DNA of 64,000 nt from the NCBI GenBank assembly GCA_026874595.1, contig CM049314.1, forward strand, positions 65,384,800 to 65,448,799, written 5' to 3'. Shown in pieces: positions 22,101 through 33,544 of the stretch. Under the pieces are notes generated by a model. It did no database searches. It was not told the DNA's origin and was given only the letters and a program-made list of their open reading frames with translations. This stretch comes from Sipunculus nudus. Taxonomy: Eukaryota; Annelida; Sipuncula; Golfingiida; Sipunculidae. Positions within the stretch are counted from its first letter, which is position 1. Every line of letters begins with the position of its first letter. Made by a program: the position numbers and the translations under genes.

Positions 22101-23700
22101 AATATATCACACCTAGCTATAAAAGGCTGACATTTCTTTCTTGTAACTGGTGGATGGACCACCGTAGGGTAATGTCTTCCTCTTATGGATACGAGTCACG
22201 CGTCTGTTTTGGCTGTGTATTATGACCAGTACAGGGAAGCAGCGTCTTCGTGTACGTAGGCGGGACCTGGTAGCGCTTAATGGTTATCTCTTGTTTACCA
22301 GGCTCGTGATCACAGTCACGTGACCAAGGGTGGATTTCGGAAGGGGGCTCCCGCATGTTTTCGACCTACCAGTAAAAATCTTGGAAATTGGAAAATACAC
22401 GCCATATTTTGCCTCATGATGGTTTTTTTAAACACCTAAAACTTCACTTATAAATTTTAAAATTGTTTCTTTACCTTACTGCCATTATGTATCACATACC
22501 CTCCGCTTAGGTGCTCTATGTTCTTTGCCTCGTTCTAAAATTCTCTATCAGCCCCTATTGACCCGTGATTCATGACGCTTTTATCACAGAAAATATAGTA
22601 TATACTCAGGTAGATTAGATAGGGGGGAGGAGGTCTCAAAAGGCTCATTTCTCACATATTATAACACTAACTGGAAGGGAGACTTTATTGTGAATAGCTG
22701 TCGAAGCTACAATTGTTACTGGGGCATCATACAATCTAAGCACATACGATTATCGAGAGGAATGTCAGTCTCCTAAAAAGACCGAGTCCTTTAAATTCGA
22801 ATTATCGTTAGAACAATTCGAACAAATCATGCTAATCAAAGTAATTTATTCAATTAGAGATACAAAAATGCAAAACTAGACAATTTCATACATACAGTGT
22901 AGTCAATCTGAACAACGAAATACCAAAATATCACATTGGAACATTGACATGTAAATATGGTGAATGTCAGTTACCTGTGTGAAGGCCGAATGTTACCAGT
23001 AGTTTCTATCTGTTACATTTATGTATCAACACTGCCAGCGAAAGACCAGGAGGAGGATGGAAAAACCTGGAGCTTTACAGCAGTCTTACATCTCACGATA
23101 GGGTATTTGTCATAGTTTAATAAAACCTTCCCTCTGCAAACAGTAATTATTTGTAAATAAATTCTCACATGATATCAATTTTAACCTACTTATAAGATCC
23201 CGTATGGTTTAGTAATGTCTACCATGGGTAAAAGTGCTGACACAATTAAAGCAAACGTGTGACATGTATAGACGGGGAGAAATACAAACTGAAAAGCATA
23301 TGCAACTTACCAGTTAAAATACTTAATTACGGAATCTCCGATAATTAAATGAAAACATTACAAATTCTGACCAATATGACCAATATGCTTGCCTCTTCCA
23401 TAATTCCGGCAAGCATGCAATAAGCACAGACAAAAACCACACAGCCGTGTCCTGGATAAAGACCGGATTCAGAGGGCATGCAGATATGGTAATTACAGCA
23501 TAATTACATACCTTGAAAATACTAAAAATATTTTTTCAATGCTCTTAAATAATAAACTATTCATATCAGTCTGACTATAAAAATCTATGAGTAAATTACC
23601 TGACTAAAATATTTATTTCTAAGCTTGTTTTACGTGGCCATTCTTGGACTAGTGCCCCCTCCCCCGCCCATTTAAAGAACAAATCCTTGATCCGGCCTTA
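19160..23700. other. Gene-poor stretch upstream of the LRR gene
   Basis: Presumably holds the 5' UTR and promoter of the minus-strand LRR gene in its first kilobase, but no TATA or initiator is convincing. 21150-21360 has an AATAAA followed by a TGGTCACCGGCGCAG that recalls an LTR/primer-site junction, unsupported by any repeat. Otherwise nothing seen. Confidence 0.4.
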
Positions 23701-23713
23701 TTATACATACAGA

Positions 23714-23778
23714 GAGCGGCTCTTGCACGCTAGCCAAGTATGGTATGACTAATAAAAGTGGCTAAGGTAAAGAGCCGC
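23714..23778. repeat. Short hairpin (inverted repeat)
   Basis: GCGGCTCTT...CTAGCCA pairs with TGGCTA...AAGAGCCGC around a loop of about 22 bases. It could be a small foldback or structured RNA. Nothing around it supports either. Confidence 0.35.
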
Positions 23779-24691
23779 CGCGGGACGGATCATAAAATCA
23801 ATGACCGATAATTCAGCCTTCATTACAGCCTTGTCAAAACAAGCGGTGACCCTGAATATATTAAAGGCTTCGATTAATGTGTGCACGTGTTCACCCTCGG
23901 TAATCCCAGCGCCTCATCATCTAAAACACAACACCTCACAGCGGGCAATCGAGAAATCCTCCGAACAGATTATGCAGTGTAGCCAGTTTCCATTTAGAAA
24001 AATATATTATATTTATATAACCCTTTATAATTGGACACCAAGTACCCAGATGACATAGCGACAAGTCCATTACAAATCCGTTTTCATTAGAAAATACGGA
24101 GAGCGGCTTAAAAAGACTGTAATGTTTATATTCAACGGCAAGTTTCTATAACAAATTTTATAAAGTTACAAATAGAGTGTTATCTGAATTTCGATACCAA
24201 TATGAAAATACGATCAATGGTAATATTTCGATAGATTCCCTGTAGTGTCTTAACGATAGATTATAATTTATTTTTTATTTCTTACCTGTATATATATACA
24301 GTCAATTAAAGACCTATTTGGACCAGAAATTCATAATTTTATCTCACAAAATAGGCCCATATCGTTTGGTCGGCAGATTCAACAGATTTATAGAGACGCA
24401 TATTGTTATATCCGAATCCCAATTCACAATCTTGCAACGGCAAATAAATAAAATATTTACTCGATTTTTAGTGGGGCACTTACCCCCTTACAACATACAA
24501 CACCACTTGACTTTAGTTTCTTTCCACCAAGAGGTGTTCATTGGTTTTGGAAACAATTTAGTTACAAGTTAATTAAAAAGTCCGAACCCCCTGGACCCCC
24601 CCCCCCTGGATCCGCTTCTGTGGTGATATCAATGACTACCATGAATAGAGTAAATACATCGTCAGCTAAAAGATGCCCATAAGGAACCCTA

Positions 24692-25098
24692 CCTAAAGCT
24701 GTGTTTCCATTCATCCGTAAATCTCGTACGTCTCGTACGCAAAAAATCGGATCCCTCTTTTTAAGATGAACTGTTTCCATATGTACGTTTTAAAGTGCTC
24801 CGCATTCGTATCCGCAAAATCGGACAGCATCGAAACGGATCGGTGAGCGATTCATCCGTTTTGCGGATGGCTAAAATGCCTACATTTCGCAACAGTACCC
24901 CGACACTAGGTGTGATGAGACATGTTGACCTTCTTCCTGCCTGTCGTCCTTGCAGTTTCAAAAGAGGCACGTGAAAGGGTATCCGCAATAAAAACGAACG
25001 GACTTATGGAATCAGTTTTGACAGACTGCGCACTAGGGAGCGTACGTACGTCTTTTGCGGATACGATTTTTACGGATACATGGAAACACAGCTTTATG
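24692..25098. mobile_element. MITE with AAAGCTGTGTTTCCAT ends
   Basis: The left end TAAAGCTGTGTTTCCATTCA and the reverse complement of the right end (TAAAGCTGTGTTTCCATGTA, from 25098) form terminal inverted repeats of about 30 bp including ATCCGTAAA. Interior GCGGATA and TCCGCAAAA words recur in both orientations. The end motif resembles the AAGCTGCGTTTAC end at 15258, suggesting one superfamily. ORFs inside are not conserved proteins. Confidence 0.7.
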
Positions 25099-25099
25099 A

Positions 25100-27600
25100 T
25101 GAAACATCCAGAATGCCAGCAAGAAGTACAAAATTGATAATTCTGTAAATAAAATAAACCATTCTATATGATTGGCGTGCGCATTGTTTTCTTATCTTGT
25201 GAACATTTAGTATTACGAAAGTGGAACTGGAGGTAGTGGGCTTAATTTAACCCTATTCACCAATGTAGTTCGATCATTTGTAAACTTCGTAACAGAGAAT
25301 TAAGTGTTTATCAACGTTTGTATGTAGAGCAAACATTACCATACCTGCTTTAATATAAGGCTAATGCACGCAGGCCTCTGTACGACGCCGCTCGACTGTA
25401 CACTGTATATACATCAGTGTAATCCTGAGAATCATATAATAGCAACAGTTTGCCCATCTCGGTCTAGTTGGAACGCCTTTTGGGACAAGCAATCTCTGTC
25501 ATAGTTTATAGCAGTTTTGCATTTCTCGGTCCAGTTTGAATGCCTACTGAGTTGGGTATTTTCCATAAGTAGCAGTTTCGAAACTCACAGTCCAGTTTGA
25601 ACGCCTGTTGAGTCACGTATTCACGGCCAGCACTTTGCATGCCACTTCACAGTCAATACACAAACATTTATCATGGCCCAGGTGTCCTTATCGATTAAAT
25701 AATCTTTATTTTCGTCTAATACACCCAGAGGTCAATCAATGATATTTAAGTAAAATAAAAACCGGAGTATATATATTACTCGTAGTATACACACCGCACC
25801 AATGTTTACGAGGCGGTACGACGCTGCCGGGTAAGCCGCGCCATTTCGTCCCGATTACATTAGAGCGTCTACTTCCAGCGTTAAAGTGCCTCTATATCAT
25901 GTTTCGAGGACTGCACTGTATCGTTCGATGAGGATGTAAATATATTTGTCCTTTTTGAAAATGTCTCATGGCCTGCAATTACGCTGTCACTTGACAAAAA
26001 CCAGACTTATCGTCAGTTTTTTAGTATACTCTCTAACAACACCTACCATGTGCGAGAAAAATTACATTTAGCCGTATTGTAAAAACATATCATGCTGTAT
26101 AGCTTATCTTATTGATGAAATATGCATTTAAAAATATATATATATTTATATATAATTAAATTATATATACTTCATCTGGTGCTGCTTACAGTATCGACCA
26201 CCAGTTGTGAAACACTGAGGGATTGTTATTGTTCAAGCCATGGACCGTGAAAGAGAGAAAGAGAAAAACAGGGTATTCTAATAGATCACTCAACATGTTT
26301 CAACAAGCAGTTGTTTTGAATGTTTGTTCAAATAGACAACCAAAACAGTATATCTATTATGAGTACTGTACGAAAGTGTATTCGCTTTGAATTAACATGT
26401 TACTGTAATCAATTTATTATTCTAAACGTTATGAATATGAATTTTCAACATAACATGACGTAAATTGATTGAATTATTTCAGATAGCAGAATTATAGCAG
26501 ATTCCAGGAGAGTTTATTACCATTGAGCCAGGTATGGAAATAATATGCAAGGGGCCGAAAACCCCGAAAGGTGTAGGGATGTTGGGGTGTACCTCTCCCA
26601 TCATATAACCATTTGTTCAAATCATAGTGCAACCAATTTTACCTACATAGATCAGCAGTCATATTTGAAATAAAGTTGTAATATGGATAGTATCCAAAAT
26701 GGCAGATAGTATTAAGAGACTGATGTTATGTTTCCGCTTTTGTGACACTGACTTCTTTTAAGGATGCCCAAATATATAATAGAACAAATGTTTCATAAAA
26801 TTCTCCATTAATTTATCAAATTCATTTTCAAGTATCCTCCTTTTCTTATGCACAAGATCCTTAATACAGTGCATAGCGATACTATATGTTGTCTTTTATC
26901 ATATAACACTTTTCTATTACTGTGATATATTTGTTTCACACACATTGGTAACTGCTGTCATCATATGATGACGTAATTATTCGTTCAACTGATATATAAG
27001 AAAACCAGTCTCCCAAAAGTTTCCTGTAAAAATCGGGTAATCTCTCTGACGGTATTCGAACATCAAAGTTACTTAAAACACACTTTCTTTTACTTGAAAA
27101 CGATTCTTTGCTTTAAGGATGACTGATAACTAAACCCTGTTAATCCACATGAGTATATAAGTTTTAATCTCCAAAGATCAGGAAATCCTCCTATTTTCAT
27201 ATTTCCCTATGTTATTTTTAAATTACCTTTTGGCTTTTTGCCTCTTTCGATAAGTCTTTTTTAAAATGTTTCATTGTGATTTCTGGCGGTATCAACATAT
27301 CTGTAAAAAAAACCATCCTTAATTTTAAATGGCAAATGTACTTGCACATTCTGCTTTTCCATATATACACTATTTCCCCCGCATTGACCAGGTTGTTTTA
27401 ATGTAATTTTTAGTTATTATAAAGATATTCCTATGTACTTCATCTTTTATTGTAAAAAAAAAGTTAAGGCCAAGTATTTTCAAGGATGTGCATGTGGGGT
27501 ATATCCAGTTCAGGTCATACAGATTATCAAAGATACATAAACATTTGCAAAAATTTATGTGAACATTGTAAATTTTTCATATATTCATCATTATTAAATG
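25100..27600. other. No gene recognised
   Basis: A+T-rich. Short tandem-like phrases at 25440-25640 (CAGTTT...GTCCAGTTTGAACGCCT, three diverged units of about 70-85 bp). No coding signal. Confidence 0.4.
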
Positions 27601-27702
27601 ACATTTTTCAGTCTTCCTTATGTTTATGTTTCCTTGGAGTGCCTGCACAAATGTGTATTATACATTTTGTTCATTTTGACTGAACAAAACTTTCTTATCA
27701 AA

Positions 27703-28017
27703 ATGATCTCAGCCCACGAACTTACTATCAACAGTGCATCTGTTTTATACGTTATTATGGTACTGTGTGTGAGTAAACACTGGCCACATCTGTCCGTTAA
27801 TCATAATAACAAGGCTGCTTCACCGGAGAACATACTGGAGAATAATAACTCCTTAAACAAGGAGAAGAAACATGAAAAAAACACAGAAGAAACACCGGCT
27901 GAAAGCTTGAAAAATTTGAGAAGTTGCGCGGTATGGCTACCAGGTGGCGTGCCAGCTATGCTAATGGCACTGATCGCGCCAGGTGTAAGCTTTATCTCCA
28001 CTCCTGTGCAGGAATAA
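27703..28017 (+). CDS. Candidate small secreted peptide precursor (104 codons)
   Basis: An ATG at 27703 opens 104 codons ending at 28017. The N terminus has a short hydrophobic core (ASVLYVIMVLCV), like a signal peptide. Next comes an Asn/Glu/Lys-rich spacer with dibasic KK (NKEKKHEKN), then a non-polar C-terminal part containing one Cys (LRSCAVWLPGGVPAML...). A canonical AATAAA lies 120 bp after the stop (28138-28143). The first roughly 90 bases around the start are clearly similar to the leader at 39888-39980, where a splice donor (A|GTAAGT) follows the hydrophobic core. Here the equivalent bases read A|GTAAAC, so the true transcript may splice there instead of reading through. The layout is neuropeptide- or peptide-precursor-like, but I recognise no family. 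It could be a chance frame. Confidence 0.3.
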   Translation: MISAHELTINSASVLYVIMVLCVSKHWPHLSVNHNNKAASPENILENNNSLNKEKKHEKNTEETPAESLKNLRSCAVWLPGGVPAMLMALIAPGVSFISTPVQE

Positions 28018-28137
28018 GAAAATGGTTTTATTGGCAGGTACCATAATGTCCTTATTACTTATAAAAGTAATATTTCATGAGGATTAAATATACCTGGCAT
28101 ATGTTGACAGCTTCCTTTAATACAGGGGATTATAATT

Positions 28138-28143
28138 AATAAA
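28138..28143 (+). terminator. Polyadenylation signal AATAAA
   Basis: AATAAA about 120 bp downstream of the candidate peptide ORF ending at 28017. The hexamer is common by chance in A+T-rich DNA, so its support for the ORF is modest. Confidence 0.25.
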
Positions 28144-28702
28144 GAACCTGCGTAAATACCAACAGTATAGGCAAGTCCTCGCCCTCAGGAACTTGATGTT
28201 TTGCGGTTAAACAAATAACATTGACGCAGGGCGCATCACGTAGCTACCGAAGTAAATACCGTTCAAGTTGAACATCCAGACAGGTCAAAGTGACACAACC
28301 GCCCCCGCCTCCTCTTACGTCTCATTAATACAACAAAACGTTCTCCTACATGCGAGACGATGCCCCGTCTGGCTGTCTGGAGCCAGAACGTGATCTTGAA
28401 TTACTAGATTAGGCTACGCCAAAAAAATAAACTGTACTACGGGCACTGGGACAAAAATATGCAGCGGTCTTTCTCTCCTTCCTTCTTTCTTTCTTTTATA
28501 ATGTATTCATGGATTAATGAGTTGATTGATTGAAGATTCATGCACACATTTTTTAAAAATTTTATTTGTATCTATTTGATCTTTTTTATTTATATTTACA
28601 CACACACATGTAGTATACAATTTTTTTCTTCTTTTGGGTTCTTTTCTAATTTAACAATTATAGAATACATAATTTCACACATACAATTATACAAACACAT
28701 GC

Positions 28703-28745
<43 letters not shown>
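28703..28745 (+). repeat. (TA)n microsatellite
   Basis: About 20 TA units; a CA run lies nearby at about 28600. Confidence 0.9.
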
Positions 28746-28746
<1 letters not shown>

Positions 28747-29718
28747 CTAGTATATGATAAATGAGGTAGTCATTATAACGAAGTATTAAAGGTATCTAAA
28801 TTATTTTAAATTGCGTTACTGATATTTGTTGAAGGAATGGCATTACAGAGGATCCGGAAAACTGATGTAACTGAATTGACTGCTCGTACAAAAATTTAAA
28901 TCGGCTGATATTTTCATCCTGATTGCTCCGAGAGGCATATAGAAGACTTCCATTAAAGATTTAAGGATTTTTGGAGATAAAATGAAGCTTGAGAAAAAGT
29001 GAGAAAAGAGAAAGTGTTCACAAAAGTTGAATATATGCGTTAATGAAATAAATGAATTGCCAGAGAGGCATTCAAATTCAGTTAAATAGCTTAGCTATCT
29101 CTAATACATTGGGACAGAATTTCCCTTGAAGTATACAACAATACACGAAATGTCGTTAAATGATCTTTGTGAAAACTATCATCACATAATGATATCCATT
29201 ATAAATGGTATCTTTAATGAGGAAATTTTAATTAGATTTAATAATTCTTTGAAGGTTTTGAGGCAAGTAGAAAAAATATTAGCAATATTATCACCGAGAA
29301 TTTGGTGCTTATTCACCAAAAATTAACTATAGAAGGATCCATAGAACAGGAGAGCCGATTTGGTAGAATTTGCTTTGTGTGGCCTTCGTTGTTTTTCAGA
29401 CGGATACAGAATCTCTTAACCTCCGACAAACAGACTTATGTGACTTCCATCATGAACTATATAAATATACATGAAAAAAGGAGGACCGACCTGGAAGAAA
29501 ACGTGTTCCTTTTTGTGTGACCTCAGTTGTTTTTTCAGGCGGACAGAATCTTCTGACCTCCCACAAACAGATTGATGCGTTTACATGTATCTATTGAAAT
29601 CATTCGTCAAAATCTTCTACGAGTATTTTTAAAATACATTGCTCTGTTCATTAGCATGTAATCTTTTCACGGATAAACAAAGCAAGAGGTACCGAATGTA
29701 TAGAAGTCAGGACATTTT

Positions 29719-30018
29719 TGGCCTGCGCCAGAAGGATATGCGTTTATCCCCATTCGTATGTGTTATGTTTGTGTGTTTGTTCAAAACATAACTCACGAAA
29801 TCTTAAATGGAATCTCATTAAATTTTGAGGACATTTAAAAAATGACTCCGTGAGGAATCTATTAGAATTTGGTGTGGATTCGGCACGTGGGTTAAGGAAC
29901 GTCCTTAAGGAATATTCACAGATGCACAGTCTATTATGCACGTATGAACCGTGGACTATGGGCTAAAAAAGTGAATGCAAACATGGTGGAGGCTTGCATA
30001 TCTTGGAATGCAGAGACA
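29719..30018 (+). repeat. GCCTCCGCC/TGTTTGTTC repeat family, copy A
   Basis: Shares with the copy at 33165-33465 the block order GGATATGCGTT, TGTGTTTGTTCA, AACATAACTCACG, AATATTCACA and GGTGGAGGCTTGCAT. The ends are short inverted repeats (GCCTGCGCCA / GGTGGAGGC). No coding capacity. Confidence 0.7.
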
Positions 30019-30164
30019 TGTATCTAGTTTCACGCGCAGTTGAACGCTATCTTAATTAGTAGTTGTAAATGGAAAATGTGCAGTTGTAATTTTAGTTTTA
30101 CGCAGTTTTAAAATTGAAAATTTTTTTCTCGTCACAGACAAAAAAATTATGCCCATGATTGAAT

Positions 30165-31300
30165 AAATTTTATTTATTATTTATTTATTTAAACATATTT
30201 ATACAGGGTAGCCCGTTCAAACAAGATTGTCTGATCTGCCACAGGGCCCTGTTTGGATATACAGTTTATTCAATGTATAAAACATGTAAAATGCAATTAG
30301 AATTAATAAAAGTGACTAAAGATAAAATAATGCACCAAGATGGGATATTTAACATGACAATATATAACTATGACATTTAACGTATTATACAGCAAGATGT
30401 GATATTAAACATAAATATAAAACTCTGACATGCAACGTTATATACAAGACAATCATGAGTGTGACATAAATATGAAATATAACAGAGTTTGAAATAGCAT
30501 GCAATATATGACATATAAAGCACAGAGGTTTATTTTCTTTGAGGACCATTGTCTTTGAGATTCATTTAATGTGTTCCACAAAATAGGACCTCGGCATAAA
30601 AATGATTTCTTTAAGTAGTCTGTCCGAGGTTTGGGTACATATAATTTATTGGAATAGCTATTGCGTGTTTCATGTTGGTAGACTTGGCGAACAAACGTGA
30701 ACCGGTCGGTCATATAGGATGGGCTTAAGTTATTCAAACATTTACACATAAGGATGCGAGTCAAATATTCATGTCTTTGTTCAACTGATTTAATGCCAAG
30801 GGGCTGACGGATAGCTGTTATGCTACATTCATGATTAAAATTGTGACTTATAATACGTGCGGCTCGATTTTGAAGACTTTGAATGGGAGTAAGACATGAA
30901 GAAGGCGCATTTCCCCAGATTGTGAGGCCATAGTCAATATGTGGCTGAATCAAGCCAGTGTACAATTTTAATGCAGCTGTGTCTTAATTGAGGTATGTAT
31001 CGACTGCACCTAAAGAGTGCACCTACTTTAGAAGTGAGCTTTTTGCATACTTGTTCAGAGTGATCCGACCATGTTAGTTTTTCATTAAGCACTAACCCCA
31101 AGTAAGTGATACTGGTAGATTGTTTGATGGGCTGGTCAAATGCTGTGATATTAAGGTCCAAAGTCTTCAAAGAACGGGATCTGAAGAGGATGGTTGATGT
31201 TTTTTCGATATTGATTGAAAGCTTATTATTATAAAACCATTTAGATAAAGTAGTGACACCTTTTGTATTTGAAAAAATATATTGATCCCTTATATCAAGA
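30165..31300 (-). mobile_element. Jockey/CR1-like non-LTR retrotransposon, 3' fragment
   Basis: Two minus-strand frames (31170-30934 and 30965-30453) cover the C-terminal part of a retrotransposon ORF2: TYLGLVLNEKLTWSDH, then YTGLIQPHIDYGLTIWG, IQSLQNRAARII and GPILWNTLNES. The frame changes within 30934-30965, where the end of the first frame reads the same sequence as the start of the second, so a single-base indel is likely. The 3' end is an (AAAT)n tail, read on the plus strand as ATTT repeats at about 30165-30192. Upstream bases to about 31300 continue the element without a catalytic RT core. It is a different subfamily from the copy at 33.5 kb (the homologous blocks differ at most positions). 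Confidence 0.85.
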
Positions 31301-32098
31301 CTTTACTCACGACCTTAGCAAGAGCAGGACATGAGTATTTCTGTTATTAACATATAGATATTAATCATAATTTCATTGATAGATAATTCACAAAATTCAT
31401 ATTTTATAAAAAAGAATTATTTATACAAACTCTAAATTAAACGTTAATGGTTCAACCTTAAAATTTAAAGGCCTCGGTCTTTGATGACCGTGGTCCCTTG
31501 GTCCATGGCTTTATAAATGACCCCTTGAGACCTTATTTAATGCTATATTACAAGTTTGTGCAGTTTAAAAAATTCCCGTATATAACCTGACAGACGCAAG
31601 AGCTACCAATTATAAGGGGCGAGTTCATCGCACCGAATTCGTAAGATGTTTCTGGCTAACTAGATAAAACCTCACTTTTTCTAATGTCATCTTTTCTTAT
31701 ACATGAGCAGCATCCGTTTTTCCGTGTGTCATTAGGTCCGTCCGCTAACCTTTGATGTTGCTGCGATAACTTCCCGGGAACCTAATGAATACTAATGAAA
31801 CTCTCGATGAATATTCACCAATATGACAACGCCTCTCTTCTTACATAAAATAGTTAATCATGTTGGCTCCAGTATTAATTCCAATTCATAGCTGTGTGTT
31901 CACGGCTACGTTATCCGAGTCCATTCTTCGGGAAAATTCTGGGCGCATATTTATTGAAGTCAGGGGTAGCCACACTTCTTAATGGTGTCGAACAAGAAAT
32001 GATGGATTTATGAAACGCTGAATTATTATTTGCCAATAAAGTGTCTTGCTCCCTTTTCGATTCCCGCAAATTACGCGGATATTATTATTATAATTTTA

Positions 32099-32129
<31 letters not shown>

Positions 32130-32880
32130 GCGCTCTTGAGGTACTCTCCTTTTTACCTTACCCTGGGGCATGTCTCTTTTTTGACAATTTTGCATGTAAT
32201 TCGAAGAATGCAAACACAAGAATGTATATATATCGGATACAGCAATTTGGTCTTTATAAATTCACACTGTACATGACCTGACTTTTTCCCATTTTATACA
32301 GTGACATTATTTAACATTATTTTTTTTTAAATTTTAAATGCATTTCAATTTTTTTTAATTATTAGCATGGTATAGTTATAATATACATGGATCTGTGTTA
32401 GCTGTTACTTTTATGGTCTATTTTATTTGCATTAGAGCATTTTATGAAAAATGCACAATATGTTTGCATAGCACGTACAGCATGTTATCTGATATTTAAA
32501 CATAGTCTTATATTTATTATATATGTGTGTTACCAAGACAAGGTAATTACACGCTTGTCAACAGCGGGACTGACCCTCAATTATACAGGTCACTAACACG
32601 GGGCAGTAATACAAACATTAAATATTTGTCATCATTTATTATGAAGAGGTTTCCGAAAAACATTCAAGACGAGCAGGATACATTCATTGATTGTCTGGCT
32701 CTATGTCAACAGTCCGTGTGGCTACGTCAACAGCGCTGGGTTTGTTTTACTTCTGGCTGTATAACCACCTCTCGATTACTACTGTAGCACTGGCCTTACT
32801 CGTCTCGGTCACAACCCGCGTACAACCGTTCGCTGTCTGGGTAAAAGAGCCAATTCCTTGGTTACTAGAAATCTGCATTC
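31301..32880. other. No gene recognised
   Basis: A+T-rich with an ATT microsatellite at about 32084-32126. The ORFs at 32527-33278 lack domains and run into a repeat copy. Confidence 0.4.
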
Positions 32881-32884
32881 TAAG

Positions 32885-33040
32885 GAATACAAGCCTCCGC
32901 CACGTGGGGGTCCCTATTGTGGTATGCTTCCAAAATCGAGTTAGCATTCACTTATTTGGCTCTTATTCCAAGGTTCATTCGAACATTAGTAGCTTAACAT
33001 TTGTGAATACTGTATTCCTGAATCTGGATCCTTTGCCGAA
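32885..33040 (-). repeat. GCCTCCGCC repeat family, copy B (truncated)
   Basis: Reverse-orientation copy covering the 3' half: GCATTC..AAGCCTCCGCCACGTGG, TTATTTGGCTC, CCAAGGTTCATTCG, TTGTGAATACTG and ATCTGGATCC, ending in an A run at about 33045. It lies head-to-head with copy C. Confidence 0.65.
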
Positions 33041-33055
33041 TCAAAAAAAAAATCA

Positions 33056-33160
33056 TATTGTTTTATATTATATAATAATATATTATATTATATTATATTA
33101 TAATATGTTATATTATATTATAATATATAATAGTTATATTAGATTATATCATGTCATATT
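33056..33160 (+). repeat. TATAT(TA) pentanucleotide-type tract
   Basis: ATATT/TATAA repeats with some interruptions. Confidence 0.85.
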
Positions 33161-33164
33161 ATTG

Positions 33165-33465
33165 CCTCTTCCAGGGGGATATGCGTTCGTCCGCGTTCGT
33201 ATGCGTATTGGTTTGTGTGTGCTTTTGTGTGTGTTTGTTCACAACATAACTCACGCAGTGCTGATCAGAATATCATGACATTTTCAGGCATTATCGGGAA
33301 TGGACCAATGAGAATTGTTTGTGATATGGATCCGGAACATGATCCGGATTCAGTAACGTCATCAAGGAATAGTCACAAATCTAGAGTCTCTTTTGCACGA
33401 ATGAAGTAAGGAATATGGGCCGAATAAATGAACGGCGGAGGCTTGCATTCATCGCAATGCAGATT
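33165..33465 (+). repeat. GCCTCCGCC repeat family, copy C
   Basis: Near-complete: TTGCCTCTTCCAGGGGGATATG, in blocks, then GTGTTTGTTCACAACATAAC, ATATCATGACATTTTCAGG, ATCCGGAACATGATCCGG and GGCGGAGGCTTGCATTC. It sits between two TATAT pentanucleotide tracts. Confidence 0.75.
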
Positions 33466-33469
33466 TCTA

Positions 33470-33543
33470 TCATTATATTATATTATATTATATTATATTG
33501 TATTATATTATATTATATTATATTATATTATATTATATTATAC
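33470..33543 (+). repeat. (TATAT)n tract at the retrotransposon 5' junction
   Basis: About 14 near-perfect pentamers, abutting the truncated retrotransposon. Confidence 0.9.
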
Positions 33544-33544
33544 T

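Noticed and set aside
32527-33278. Overlapping ORFs of 86 and 195 codons
   Set aside because: The longer one reads through a repeat copy and a TATAT tract; no domains.
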